NCBI GenBank assembly: GCA_029263175.1
Contig: JAJCXZ010000087.1
Span: 1 to 64,000, forward strand
DNA: 64,000 nucleotides
Reading direction: 5' to 3'
Source: Acidimicrobiales bacterium
GTDB taxonomy: Bacteria > Actinomycetota > Acidimicrobiia > Acidimicrobiales > Aldehydirespiratoraceae
A model generated the notes under the pieces. It worked only from the letters and a program-made list of their open reading frames with translations. It searched no databases and was not told the origin of the DNA. This document shows, one piece after another, positions 26,695-38,093 of this stretch (positions within the stretch are counted from its first letter, which is position 1; every line of letters starts with the position of its first letter). The position numbers and the translations under genes are program-made.

Positions 26695-28129
26695 CCAACC
26701 CGGTCCCGCCGACCGTTTCGTCCGTCTCGATCGCGTTCATCACCGCGATTTCGGCTGAGTTCGCCCAGAGTCGTGACCCATCGTCGAATCGACAGGCGAG
26801 CACGGCGCGTGCGGGACCGCCGCCGTCGTGTTCGACGGTTGCACCATCGATGACAACCGGCCCAGAGCGATCGGGGAGCGCCTGGTCGATTGTCGGACTG
26901 TCGTCATGGGTGGTGGTGGCGAACCGATACTTCTCCGGCGGTTGGGCCGAATAGAGTCCGAACGAGTGCTTGGACGCGTGGCCGCCGTTGCCCTGGACCA
27001 CGCCGCGAGAGCTCGAGTCGTTGCGCAGTACCTGCACCATGCCCACGAGTGACTGACCGGCGGCGAAGTTGAGCGGCGCGCCGGCGAAACCCAAACCTCC
27101 GGTGACGGTGAGTTGGCGATCCGGCGAAACTCCGAACACCTCACAGCTGAGAGTGACCACCGAAGGAAAGCAGCCATAGAAGTCAAGGTGCTCGATCTCG
27201 CTCAGCGGCCCCCAGCGATCCGTGATCTGTCGAGCGGCGAGACCAAGGGCGCAGACCTGGTCGAGCGATCGGCGAGTCAGGATGCTGTCGGTATCGATCG
27301 TGCTGAGCGTGTCGTGAACGTAGACCCGCTGGTCGGTCGGCACCCCGAGTCGATCGGCGGCCTCGCGGCTCGCGATGATGACGGCGCCCGCTTGATCGAC
27401 ATGATTGTTGGCGCACATGGCCTTGGTGTAGGGCCATGACACCATCCGATTTGTCGGGCTCGCGTTTCGAATCTCGATAGCGGTCATGCCCGACTGGTCG
27501 GCGGCGTGAGGATTCCCCGTGGCCACTTCGGCGTAGCCGGCCCAGAGTGCAGCGGCTCGGTCGCGAGCCGCATCGAGTGATTCGCCTCGGCGGGCTCGGA
27601 TCGCGCTGTCCATCACGGCATAGGTGTTGCGCGGGAACTCGCCGCCGCGAGCGGTGTCGGCCTCGTCGCCCATTTCGAGAGTCGGCCCCCACAACTCCTC
27701 GGGTCCGTGCCGCAGCTCCGGGCGACGCTCGATGCGTCGACCCTGCTTCTTCAGCGCCCGCCGGGTGGCGTTGTTCTCACCGCTGACCATGACCGCGACG
27801 TCGACCTCGCCACGGGCGATCCGATCGCTCAGCTCGCCGGCGAACGTGATCGGGGTGTTGCCCCCCATCGTTGTGAGGACGGTGTCGGCATTGGGGGCAC
27901 CGATCTCGGTGGCGATCAGCGCCGCTGGGTCGCGAAACGAGAACAGCCCGGCCACAACGGCGAGCGTGTCGATCGCCGGGGCCACACCGGAGCCGCCCGT
28001 GTCGGCGACGGCAGCGGAGACCGCCTCGGACATCAGGTCGATCGCATCAAACGGGGCGTCGAGACGCGGCTCGGCGTAGGAGATCTGACTCACGCCGATG
28101 ATCACCGGTTGCCGGGGGTGCACCGTCAT
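26669..28129 (-). CDS. Thiolase-like acetyl-CoA acetyltransferase family protein
   Basis: This 486-residue protein has the thiolase fold, with PVIIGVSQISY at the N-terminus and the C-terminal His motif VQGNGGHASKHSFGLYS, plus about 80 extra residues at the C-terminus. It resembles the long thiolase-like (SCP2/TLP1-like) proteins of actinobacteria. I do not see a Cys at the usual nucleophile position: the equivalent segment reads TTMGGNTPITF. Classical thiolase activity is therefore doubtful. Its stop is inside the convergent GGDEF-EAL gene (26-base overlap), and its start overlaps the hydrolase stop (ATGA), so the four minus-strand genes from 30636 to 26669 probably form one unit. Confidence 0.85.
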   Translation of the reverse strand: MTVHPRQPVIIGVSQISYAEPRLDAPFDAIDLMSEAVSAAVADTGGSGVAPAIDTLAVVAGLFSFRDPAALIATEIGAPNADTVLTTMGGNTPITFAGELSDRIARGEVDVAVMVSGENNATRRALKKQGRRIERRPELRHGPEELWGPTLEMGDEADTARGGEFPRNTYAVMDSAIRARRGESLDAARDRAAALWAGYAEVATGNPHAADQSGMTAIEIRNASPTNRMVSWPYTKAMCANNHVDQAGAVIIASREAADRLGVPTDQRVYVHDTLSTIDTDSILTRRSLDQVCALGLAARQITDRWGPLSEIEHLDFYGCFPSVVTLSCEVFGVSPDRQLTVTGGLGFAGAPLNFAAGQSLVGMVQVLRNDSSSRGVVQGNGGHASKHSFGLYSAQPPEKYRFATTTHDDSPTIDQALPDRSGPVVIDGATVEHDGGGPARAVLACRFDDGSRLWANSAEIAVMNAIETDETVGGTGLVRAGHFSF

Positions 28130-28962
28130 CGCGGGGAGTCCTCCGCCGGACCGATGAGCTCGCCGATTTCGGCAATTGCTCGATCAGGGTTCTCGAATGG
28201 CCCGAAGTGGGTGAGGTCGTTCCATTCCGACAGGGTGCCGTTCGGGAGGGCAGCGGCGACTTGCCGCGCGACATCCGCGGGTGGACGTCCGTCGCCGGAA
28301 CCAACCACCGTGATCGGCATCGTCAGCTGGTCGAGTTGGGGGAAGATGTCGCCTCGAACGTTGGAGAAAACCTTCGCCTCGTTCTCGGGGTCACACTTCA
28401 ATGTCACGCCCCCGTCGATCTCGCGGAACCCGAAACGGACGTAGTCCTCGAGCATCTCGTTATCGACGGCATCGAACGGAGGGCGTGATGCGTAGCGCTC
28501 CAATACGGCTTCGAACGAGTCGAAAGTGGCGCGACGAGCTCTGGCAGCCGTTGCCATGAAGTTGTCGTGGTTGCGTACGGGTCCAGGCCAGATGATCGGC
28601 TCGAACAGCCATGCGGTTCGGAGCGAGCCGGGGCGGGCCAACTCCGTACCGACCGCGGTGCACCCGCCCATTGAGTGTCCGACGAAGTCGACCGGTTCGT
28701 CGACCTCGAGATGATCGAGAACCGCCGAGCAGTCGTCGACCATCCCCGTCCATGCGAGGTCCAGGTCCGGGGTCACTGAGTCGCCATGCCCGCGGAGGTC
28801 GATACCGATCACTCGGCGGACATGGGTCAGCCCGTCCGCGATCTTGCGGTAGCAGTGGGCATGCATCCCCGTGGCGTGGAGCACAACGAGAAGAGGCCCG
28901 GAGCCACCGAAGTCATGGACGGCAACCTGAACCCCGTCGGTCGACGGAACCAGCACCGTCAT
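28126..28962 (-). CDS. Alpha/beta hydrolase
   Basis: This 278-residue alpha/beta-hydrolase has the nucleophile elbow VGHSMGGCTA (Ser near 98), an oxyanion segment LVVLHATGMHAHCY, and RGHGDS after strand beta-4. The catalytic Asp and His are expected near GSGDGRPP and LTHFGPF at the C-terminus, where suitable residues are present. The substrate is unknown; esters or lactones are plausible. It overlaps the thiolase-like gene by 4 bases and lies 3 bases after the PrmA-like gene. Confidence 0.88.
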   Translation of the reverse strand: MTVLVPSTDGVQVAVHDFGGSGPLLVVLHATGMHAHCYRKIADGLTHVRRVIGIDLRGHGDSVTPDLDLAWTGMVDDCSAVLDHLEVDEPVDFVGHSMGGCTAVGTELARPGSLRTAWLFEPIIWPGPVRNHDNFMATAARARRATFDSFEAVLERYASRPPFDAVDNEMLEDYVRFGFREIDGGVTLKCDPENEAKVFSNVRGDIFPQLDQLTMPITVVGSGDGRPPADVARQVAAALPNGTLSEWNDLTHFGPFENPDRAIAEIGELIGPAEDSPR

Positions 28963-28965
28963 CTG

Positions 28966-29775
28966 TCAGCGCGCGGGCGGAAATGCATCGTGCAAATGTA
29001 GAACGAGGCCCGCCCATTCTCCTTGTTGGCGACGTTCGATGATCCGGGCGTTGTAGGCATCGGCGGCGCGCGCCTCCTGGGGGCCGGCCAGAAGCCCGGA
29101 GACGACAAGCCTCCCCGTGAGTAGATGCCGACGTACGCGGGCAGCGATCGCCTCGTGGATGTCGATGGTGACATTCACGACCGAAAGGTCGTACTCGCCG
29201 GCCGCTTCTCGGGCCGAGCCGGGCCGAGCGTCAACACTTGCTGCCACGCCGTTGGCCGCTGCGTTCGCGATCGTGGCGTCGATCGCCGCGGGATCGGTGT
29301 CCACGGCGACGCAGGTCGCTCCGAGGCTGGCGGCGGCGATGGCGAGCACCCCGCTGCCGCAACCGATGTCGGCGACGCGAGGCCGGTGCGGCGCGCTGGT
29401 CAGATCGCTGAGCTGCTCGGCGAGGATCTCGACCGCAAGCCGCGTTGATGCATGTGAGCCGCTGCCGAACGCGCGGCCGGGGTCGATCACGAGTTCGGGA
29501 AGGCGGGCTTGTGCAAGCCACGGCGGTCGAATGGTGAAAGGTCCGACCCGATGGGTCTCGGCATGGGTGCGCCACTCATCGAGCCCTGTGTCGTCGGCGA
29601 CCTGAATCGTGGTGCCACCGACGGCTTCGGCATATTCATCAGCCCTTTCAGGGTCGGAGAAGGCGACCCGTAGATCGTCGCCGAGCTCCTCGATGCCGAT
29701 CGCTCCCGCGATCCACGCATCCGTAGACAGCATTTCGTCGCCTGCTGCGCCAACAATGGTGACGAGGACGGCCAA
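28966..29775 (-). CDS. prmA: 50S ribosomal protein L11 methyltransferase (PrmA) family protein
   Basis: PrmA trimethylates ribosomal protein L11 using SAM. The 269-residue protein carries the family motif DPGRAFGSGSHASTRL, SAM motif I VADIGCGSGVLAIAA near 140, and VVNVTIDIHEAI at the place of the usual NI-x-A-x-x active-site strand. The first 90 residues are a divergent substrate-recognition domain. The match is good over the catalytic domain, but the variant VNVTID in place of the usual ANIL means the substrate could be another protein. It is 3 bases from both neighbours and so belongs to the same minus-strand operon as the PAC2 and hydrolase genes. Confidence 0.82.
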   Translation of the reverse strand: MAVLVTIVGAAGDEMLSTDAWIAGAIGIEELGDDLRVAFSDPERADEYAEAVGGTTIQVADDTGLDEWRTHAETHRVGPFTIRPPWLAQARLPELVIDPGRAFGSGSHASTRLAVEILAEQLSDLTSAPHRPRVADIGCGSGVLAIAAASLGATCVAVDTDPAAIDATIANAAANGVAASVDARPGSAREAAGEYDLSVVNVTIDIHEAIAARVRRHLLTGRLVVSGLLAGPQEARAADAYNARIIERRQQGEWAGLVLHLHDAFPPAR

Positions 29776-29778
29776 CGT

Positions 29779-30636
29779 TCAGTCGTCGCCGTGTTGGCGG
29801 AGAAAGCGTTGGAACTCCGCCGCGAGGTCGTCTGCGTTGGGGAGCGACGCTGCAGTGCGAGCATCAAAGCGTTGTTCGAGTCGGCGCACGTACTGCGTGA
29901 TGTCATCGTCGCCGTCCATGGCCTCGTTGACCCGCAACTCCCAGGCGCGTGACTCGTCATCGAGGCTCGACCACCGGGTCGGAAGCCCGGTGACCCGTTC
30001 GAACCGTTCCAGGAGAGCGCGAGACGCCTTCGGGTTCGGAGAGCCGCTCACATAGTGCGGCACGCCGGCCCGGAGCGAGACGGCCGGAACACCAGCACTT
30101 TCGAGGCGCTCGAGCACGACGCCGATGACCCCGGTCGGTCCTTCGTAGGTCGGCTGGTCGAGTCGAAGAACCTCGGCGAGTTCGGCGTCGGCCGTTGAAC
30201 CAGTGATCGTCGGCGGCCGGGTGTGGGGCACCTCGGCAATCATGGCTCCGAGGGTGACCACCATCGCCACATCGAGATGGTCGACGATCTCGACGATGTC
30301 GTCGGCGAACGTGCGCCACAACAGGTGGGGCTCAACTCCTTGCATCAGTACCAGGTCGCGGTCTTGTCCGGGCAGGAGAAGGCAGTCGACGCGGTTTTCC
30401 GGCCAATCGATGACTCGCTTCCCCGTTTCAGTGATGCGAGCTTCGGGCCGGCGTTCGCTGAAGTCGAAGAACGGGTCGGGGTCGATGGCACCGAGTGCGA
30501 TCGGATCGTGAAGCCGCAGGGCCTCGATGGCGCCGGTCGCGGCGCCCCCTACATCGAACAGGCCCTCGAACGCCGCGACAAGGATCGGCGACCGTAGCGG
30601 GCGCGGGGGCTGATCGTGCCAGACAAGCGTGTCCAC
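29779..30636 (-). CDS. PAC2 family protein (proteasome assembly chaperone-like)
   Basis: This 285-residue protein matches the actinobacterial PAC2 family, with ILVAAFEGLFDVGGAATGAI near the N-terminus, FFDFSERRP, and a mid-region VVTLGAMIAEVPHTRP. PAC2 proteins resemble eukaryotic proteasome assembly chaperones; their role in actinobacteria is not settled. The start is GTG at 30636. It is the first gene of the minus-strand set and faces the GGDEF-EAL gene at 30686 across only 49 bases. The C-terminal 60 residues are charged and helical. No proteasome genes occur in this window. Confidence 0.87.
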   Translation of the reverse strand: MDTLVWHDQPPRPLRSPILVAAFEGLFDVGGAATGAIEALRLHDPIALGAIDPDPFFDFSERRPEARITETGKRVIDWPENRVDCLLLPGQDRDLVLMQGVEPHLLWRTFADDIVEIVDHLDVAMVVTLGAMIAEVPHTRPPTITGSTADAELAEVLRLDQPTYEGPTGVIGVVLERLESAGVPAVSLRAGVPHYVSGSPNPKASRALLERFERVTGLPTRWSSLDDESRAWELRVNEAMDGDDDITQYVRRLEQRFDARTAASLPNADDLAAEFQRFLRQHGDD

Positions 30637-30685
30637 ATGGTCAGCATGCCGTACCGAGGCTTGATTCCGGCAACGCGTATGCCGA

Positions 30686-33286
30686 TTGCAGGAGGTGGAA
30701 CCGGCTGAGCAGGCGCGACTCGAATCGGAGATGCTGTGGATCCCGGCGTTGGAGCTTGCTCGAGCCAGCGTCGACGATCACCCCGCAGTCGAGCGCGACG
30801 CACTCCGTGTCCTCGGCCAGCATCTCGGTGCCTCCCATGTCGCGCTGTGGCGGGTGGATTTCGACGCGTTCGCTCTCGATGAGGTCTCCTCCTGGCGACA
30901 GCGGGCCGGTTCCGGTGCGGATTGGTCGGCACGGACTCAGGTTTCAAGCGATGCCATCGACGATGTCACCGGTGGAGGCGGCTACGCCGAGCTTGCACTG
31001 GATGCGATCGCGGAGCACGTACCAGCCGACCACCAGCGAGGAGTCCTTGCTGTTGCCACGATCGAGGCTGATGAAGCCCTCGGCCTGGTTGCCGTCTCGC
31101 CGGTTGCGAACTGGAAGCGACCACCGGAAACCCCCATGCGAGGACTCGCCTCGTTGCTTCGTCACAGTCGTCGCCGTGTCGCCGCCTTACGCGAGCTCGC
31201 CGATCGGCAACGAGTTGATGCGCTTCTCGCGGAGATTGCCGATGTCTGTTTGGCCGCGACACATGCGAGTGCGGGCGCAGCCACGCTCCGGGTGTGCCAG
31301 ATGCTGGGTGAGTTCCTGGAAGCAGATGGCGTCGTTACGCGCCGTTTGGTCGGAGGCCAGGCGATCGTCGACACCAAGTGGATCTCGCCGAACTCCGAGG
31401 GGAAGGGCCCGCCCATCGGACACTCTGTTCCGTCCGTGTACGACAGCTACGCGTCCGTCGCTGACCAGTTCGTCATCCTCGCCGATGAATCGCCAGACCC
31501 GGTCTACCGAACGGAGATGGACCGGCACTGGGGTGGGGCTGCTGACGATTACGTGCAACTGATCCACGTTCGCGGCCGTGGCGTTGACACGCTGAACGTC
31601 ACCTATCGTGCCCCGCTGCCCAAATTCGCTCCCGATGTCATCAGAGGGGCTGCAGTTCAGCTCGGGTATCTGAGAGGACGAATCGAAGCGGAGCAGTATG
31701 CCGAGACGGCGTTTGCCGATGCGCCCGTCGGAATCGTTCTTCGGGATGCCGCCGGCTCGATTCTGCGCGCCAACGCGGTATTCGCACAGCTGCTGGGATC
31801 AATCGAACCGGATGTACTCGTCGGGGACCGACTCAGCGATCATCTTGAACGCGCCCCGAGCGGGCGACACTTCGATTCCCTCACAGAGGGCGAATTCGTG
31901 GCCCGGGTCCGCACGTCGGATACGGCGCCGCGGTGGGGACAGTTCGAGACCGTCGAGGTCGATGCAGGAGGTCCGGATCCCACATGGCTGACCTATGTGA
32001 AGGACATCACGGACCAGCGCCGGGCTGAAGATGCGCTTCGTCACGATGCAACCCATGACGAGCTGACCGGCCTCCCCAATCGGCGCGCTCTCAAAGCCGC
32101 GCTGGCCGAGTCCGCCGATGTCGGTGTCCTGCTCATTGACCTCGACCGCTTCAAACTGGTCAACGACTCGCTCGGCCATGATCGAGGCGACGAACTGCTC
32201 CAGACTGTGGCCGACCGGCTGCGGCTCGCTCTTCGTCCCGGTGATCGGGTGTTTCGTCACGGTGGTGACGAGTTCGCCATCGTGATCCTTGGTCCCGCGA
32301 CTGAAGTAGATGCCACTCGCGTCGCCAGCCGCCTTCGTTCGCTGCTCAACCAACCGGCCTACCTGGGTCCACATGTCGTGCACCCGGGCGCAAGTGTCGG
32401 CATCGCGATCTCATCTGCCGGTATCGATTCCGCCGAGCTGTTGCGCAGAGCAGACACCGCCCTGTACCGGGCGAAGGCCCTTGGCGGCTCCACTGTGGTC
32501 ACCTTCGATGAAACCCTGAGCCAAGAGCTACTTCATCGGGTCTCCACCGAAGCGGGGCTACGGAGTGCGCTCGACGAGAACCGTATTGTGACGCACTATC
32601 AACCTGAGGTTTCGCTGGCTGACGGCTCGCTCATCGGCGCTGAGGCCCTGGCTCGTTGGGACCACCCGACCGAGGGAGTCCTTCCTGCCGCGGTCTTCAT
32701 CTCGATAGCCGAGGACGTCGGGTTGGTTCGCAGGATCGGGGAGCATGTCCTGCACGATGCCTGTGCAGAGGCAATCACCTGGCCCGACGACACGTTGGTC
32801 GTCCGAGTCAACCTCAGCGCCGCGCAGGTGCTCAGCGATGACACCGTCAGAGTGGTCGGCGCCGCGCTGTGTGCGTCGGGTCTCCCGGCGCGACGTCTCT
32901 GTCTCGAGGTCACTGAGTCCGCGGCAATCGAAGATGTTCGCCGCTCTGAAGCAGTCATGCGCGGTCTGAAGGACCTCGGCGTTGAATTGGCGCTCGACGA
33001 CTTCGGCACCGGGTACTCGTCGCTTTCGTACCTCCAACGGTTCCCGATCGATTCGCTGAAGATCGATCGCTCGTTCGTGATGAACCTGGCTGACGACGAT
33101 GAGAGTGTCGCTTTCGTGCGCTCGATCATCTCGCTGGCCGACTCGCTCGGCCTGTCCGTGGTCGGAGAAGGCGTGGAGACCGAAGCCCAGGCGAACATTC
33201 TCCGTTTCCTCGGATGTGTGCGCGCCCAGGGGTATCTCTTCGGCCGCCCGGGCCCGGCGGCCGAGCTGGTGGCGATGATGTCATGA
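30686..33286 (+). CDS. GAF/PAS GGDEF-EAL protein (c-di-GMP turnover)
   Basis: This protein of about 866 residues has GAF-like N-terminal domains, a PAS-like domain near 340-440, a GGDEF site at 526-530 with the RxxD inhibitory site (RPGD) at 517-520, and an EAL site at 653-655. The EAL domain keeps EVTES, DDFGTGYSSL, KIDRSF and GEGVE, so both activities look possible. It is a clear paralogue of the protein at 22999 in its last 550 residues, but has shorter sensors. The start is uncertain: the frame opens at TTG 30686, with GTG 30695 and ATG 30731 also available; an AGGAGG lies at about 30689-30694. The stop overlaps the third GGDEF-EAL gene (ATGA). Confidence 0.92.
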   Translation: MQEVEPAEQARLESEMLWIPALELARASVDDHPAVERDALRVLGQHLGASHVALWRVDFDAFALDEVSSWRQRAGSGADWSARTQVSSDAIDDVTGGGGYAELALDAIAEHVPADHQRGVLAVATIEADEALGLVAVSPVANWKRPPETPMRGLASLLRHSRRRVAALRELADRQRVDALLAEIADVCLAATHASAGAATLRVCQMLGEFLEADGVVTRRLVGGQAIVDTKWISPNSEGKGPPIGHSVPSVYDSYASVADQFVILADESPDPVYRTEMDRHWGGAADDYVQLIHVRGRGVDTLNVTYRAPLPKFAPDVIRGAAVQLGYLRGRIEAEQYAETAFADAPVGIVLRDAAGSILRANAVFAQLLGSIEPDVLVGDRLSDHLERAPSGRHFDSLTEGEFVARVRTSDTAPRWGQFETVEVDAGGPDPTWLTYVKDITDQRRAEDALRHDATHDELTGLPNRRALKAALAESADVGVLLIDLDRFKLVNDSLGHDRGDELLQTVADRLRLALRPGDRVFRHGGDEFAIVILGPATEVDATRVASRLRSLLNQPAYLGPHVVHPGASVGIAISSAGIDSAELLRRADTALYRAKALGGSTVVTFDETLSQELLHRVSTEAGLRSALDENRIVTHYQPEVSLADGSLIGAEALARWDHPTEGVLPAAVFISIAEDVGLVRRIGEHVLHDACAEAITWPDDTLVVRVNLSAAQVLSDDTVRVVGAALCASGLPARRLCLEVTESAAIEDVRRSEAVMRGLKDLGVELALDDFGTGYSSLSYLQRFPIDSLKIDRSFVMNLADDDESVAFVRSIISLADSLGLSVVGEGVETEAQANILRFLGCVRAQGYLFGRPGPAAELVAMMS

Positions 33287-35112
33287 CAATCCATGGGCAG
33301 TCGGGCGCCGCGAGCAGGGCCGGCTACATCCGCGACTTGGAGTCCGAGCCGCGCTGGGACCCAGCGCTCGTGCGCCGAGTCCTTCTGATTCGGGCTTCCT
33401 CGGCGGTGTCTCTCGGCGTGATCACGGCGACCGTGCCGGCGTTCGGACCCAACCGCTACCTGCTCAGCGCCTTTCTGATACTCGTTGCGCCCGCGGTGAT
33501 GTTCATCGCCTTCCGCGTGTTCGACTCGGATCGGTTGCTGGTCAACGCAACCCTGATCGACATGGTGTGGGCAGTGCTGGTGCCGCACTTCGTGCCCCCG
33601 ACCTACAGCGGCTCGCTCCTTGTTGCGGTCGCCATGCTGGCCTTCGTCGCCAATGAAGATCCTCGAGCGCTCATCCGAGCTTCGGCGATCGGCGTCATCG
33701 GCTACCCCATCGTCGGGATCCTCCACGACCCCTACTTCTGGCTTCCCCTCTACGCGGTCTTCGTGATGTTGCTTCCGCTGTTGATCTTCATGGCGACGAC
33801 ACAGAACGAACGTGAGATCCGTCACCAGATTCGGATGCGCTATGGGGCCGAGCACGACTCCTTGACCGGGCTCAGGAACCGTGTGGGACTTGCGAGTGCG
33901 CTCGAGCAGGCACCGGCCCACGCGCTCATCGCGATTGATCTCGATGGCTTCAAGGACATCAACGACACCCTCGGCCACGAAGCCGGCGATGCCCTTCTCG
34001 CCGCACTTGCGTCGCGGATGAACGAAGAGATTGACGGCCGCGGAGTTCTCGCCCGCATCGGAGGCGACGAGTTCGCAGTCGCCGTTGGTGACGCCGACCC
34101 GAATCTCGTCGCCAGCCAAGTGCTCTCCGCGTGTCGGCGACGGGTGGCGCTCGGCGACGTTGACGTGTCCATCGGCGCATCGATCGGAATCGCGACGTCA
34201 GACGGTGAGGCTGACGGCCACGAGCTACTGCGGCGCGCCGACCTCGCCATGTATGAAGCCAAACGCAGCCAGGGAGGCGTTCGGCGATGGTCTGACTCGA
34301 CACGTTCGGCGTCGAAGCAGCGAGTGAGCCTCTCCGGTGAGGTCGAGGCCGGATTCGAAAAGGGCCAATTCGAGCTCTACTACCAGCCGATCGTCAGCAT
34401 GGAAACCGGCGACGTCGAAGACGTCGAGGGACTCCTCCGATGGAATCACCCTGAGCGGGGACTGCTTGCACCCGAGGACTTCCTCGAGCTCGTCGAGGGC
34501 ATCGGCCGCCGTTCGTCGATGGACAGGTTGGTGTTCGACCAGGCCGCTGAGCTCGCCGCTCGCCTCAGCCCCGCCATTGGTGTCTCGGTGAACGTCTCAG
34601 CTGGTTCGCTGCTGCGCAGTTCCGTTCCCGTTGTGCTCGATGCGGCGCTCCGGCGCCATGGGATCGCGCCACAACGCATCACTGTCGAGGTGATCGAAGA
34701 CGAAATGGTGGACGAGCATTCAACAGCTCGTGCGGTGCTCAACGCTCTGGGCGAACTGGGGGTCGGGATTGCCATCGATGATTTCGGTACCGGTCACTCA
34801 TCGCTCGCTCGGCTCCGGCGACTCCCGGTTACGTCGCTGAAGATCGACCGTTCGTTCATCATGGCGATGGAGACAAGCGATGACGATCGCGCGATCGTCT
34901 CCGCCGTCAGCGAACTCGGGCGGGCCTTGGACCTCATGACCGTGGCCGAAGGAGTCGAGACCATGGCCGTCCGGGATCACATGGTGAAGCACGGTGTACG
35001 CGTCGATCGACTCCAGGGCTTCGGTATCGCTGGTCCGATGCCAGCCGAGCAGTTGTTCGAGTGGCTGCATCCGTCGACGACCGACTCGGACCGGATCGGG
35101 ACCCACGGATAG
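33283..35112 (+). CDS. Membrane-bound GGDEF-EAL protein with EGL variant and no I-site
   Basis: This 609-residue protein has five or six hydrophobic helices in residues 30-170 (a possible MASE-like membrane sensor), then GGDEF at 260-264 and an EAL-type domain. The RxxD inhibitory site is missing (DGRG is found at that place), so product inhibition of the cyclase may be lost. The EAL signature reads EGL (382-384) in VEGLLRWNHP; the first Glu is kept, and VNVSAG, VEVIED, IDDFGTGHSSL, KIDRSF and AEGVE remain, so phosphodiesterase activity is not excluded. The ATG at 33283 overlaps the stop of the preceding paralogue by 4 bases; the longer open frame is not needed. Confidence 0.93.
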   Translation: MTIHGQSGAASRAGYIRDLESEPRWDPALVRRVLLIRASSAVSLGVITATVPAFGPNRYLLSAFLILVAPAVMFIAFRVFDSDRLLVNATLIDMVWAVLVPHFVPPTYSGSLLVAVAMLAFVANEDPRALIRASAIGVIGYPIVGILHDPYFWLPLYAVFVMLLPLLIFMATTQNEREIRHQIRMRYGAEHDSLTGLRNRVGLASALEQAPAHALIAIDLDGFKDINDTLGHEAGDALLAALASRMNEEIDGRGVLARIGGDEFAVAVGDADPNLVASQVLSACRRRVALGDVDVSIGASIGIATSDGEADGHELLRRADLAMYEAKRSQGGVRRWSDSTRSASKQRVSLSGEVEAGFEKGQFELYYQPIVSMETGDVEDVEGLLRWNHPERGLLAPEDFLELVEGIGRRSSMDRLVFDQAAELAARLSPAIGVSVNVSAGSLLRSSVPVVLDAALRRHGIAPQRITVEVIEDEMVDEHSTARAVLNALGELGVGIAIDDFGTGHSSLARLRRLPVTSLKIDRSFIMAMETSDDDRAIVSAVSELGRALDLMTVAEGVETMAVRDHMVKHGVRVDRLQGFGIAGPMPAEQLFEWLHPSTTDSDRIGTHG

Positions 35113-35130
35113 CTTCGAGGGCTCGTGTTG

Positions 35131-35158
35131 TTGACTTTCCTGCCGATCGGGTTACCGT
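35131..35158 (+). promoter_or_regulatory. Candidate sigma-70-type promoter of the leuA leader
   Basis: TTGACT (35131-35136) and TACCGT (35153-35158) are spaced by 16 bases. Transcription from this pair would start near 35165, placing the leader-peptide start at or very near the 5' end of the RNA, so a leaderless leader peptide is possible. Confidence 0.45.
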
Positions 35159-35165
35159 GAAGACC

Positions 35166-37054
<1,889 letters not shown>

Positions 37055-37058
<4 letters not shown>

Positions 37059-38023
37059 GGGGCGGCCACGACCACGAGCCAATCGAGAACCTTCACGGAT
37101 TTGTCTCGCTCGGCGAAGCCTTCGACCTGCACGGCCATCACTCGGCCGGAGCCGGAAGGGGCTTCGTCGACGAGCGTGTGGCGAAACGACAGCAGGTCGC
37201 CTTCGAAGGCCGGTCCGACATGGTCGCACTCGTGCCATGCCAAGACCGTGGCCAGACCGTTGACGACCCGACTGAGCGAGGCCTGGGCGAGGCCGACCGG
37301 ATGGCCGCCGTAGACGAGGCGGGTCGGATACGGCGACATGGTGCCGTCGCGATGGATCATCGCCAGATTGTGTGTCATGCGCACCAGACCGGTGGCGTTG
37401 TCGATGGCGTCGCGCGTCGGGTCGATGATCGCTTCGCCGATCTCCCATGGCGTCGGCTCTCCCAGCGCGCTGAGGTTCCAGCCCGACGGCACCAACGAGA
37501 GGTAAGCGGGGAGGTCGAGCGGAGGTACGACGCCGAGATCGTCGTTGTGGCCGAGTGGGCCATCGGCGTGGGAAGGGAGCATCGGGCAGCGTTGATAGGC
37601 GAGCACGATTTCGTCGCCAGACCGAGTCTCGATGTCGACCAGGACTTTGCCGCGTTCCTGGCGGCCCGGTTTCGATGATCCGTCGGCCATCGCCGCCACG
37701 GTCACCGTGGTGGTGAGTGCTTCACCGAGCTCCACCGGGCGGAGAAACCGGAAGTCCCGGTAGAAGAGGTTGGCGATCACACGACGACTCACCGTGGTGC
37801 TCTGCCCGGTCGAGATCATGGCGACGAGTCCAGGACTGGCCAGCCGTCGACGTGTGCCGGTGACCACTTCGGCGACCGCGGGATCGAGTGACATCGGAAG
37901 CCGCTCGCCGAACATCGACTGGTACAGCGCCGACATACCTTCGTCGACCACGAGTGCGGGCTGGACCGGAAGCGTCTGGCCGACGGAAAGATCGTCGTAG
38001 AAAGGGCCGTCAAGTGGGATCAC
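37055..38023 (-). CDS. MaoC-like acyl dehydratase family protein
   Basis: This protein of about 322 residues has hot-dog-fold features of MaoC-type (R)-enoyl-CoA dehydratases and acyl thioesterases: PFYDDLSVGQTLP near the N-terminus, DFRFLRPVELGEAL with the conserved Pro/Gly turn, then a second hot-dog-like half with LVYGGHPVGLAQASLSR and HVGPAFEGDLL. The open frame extends to 38368, but that part is antisense to the acidic lipoprotein gene and low-complexity, so I place the start at GTG 38023. Its stop is embedded in the shared terminator. A catalytic Asp-His pair of the usual hydratase motif is not clearly visible, so activity is uncertain. Confidence 0.78.
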
Positions 38024-38093
38024 GGTGGAGAGTGTAGATGCGGCCCCGGTGGGTGGGCCGAAGCGGCCTACCACTCCGGAGTACAGTTGAGGT

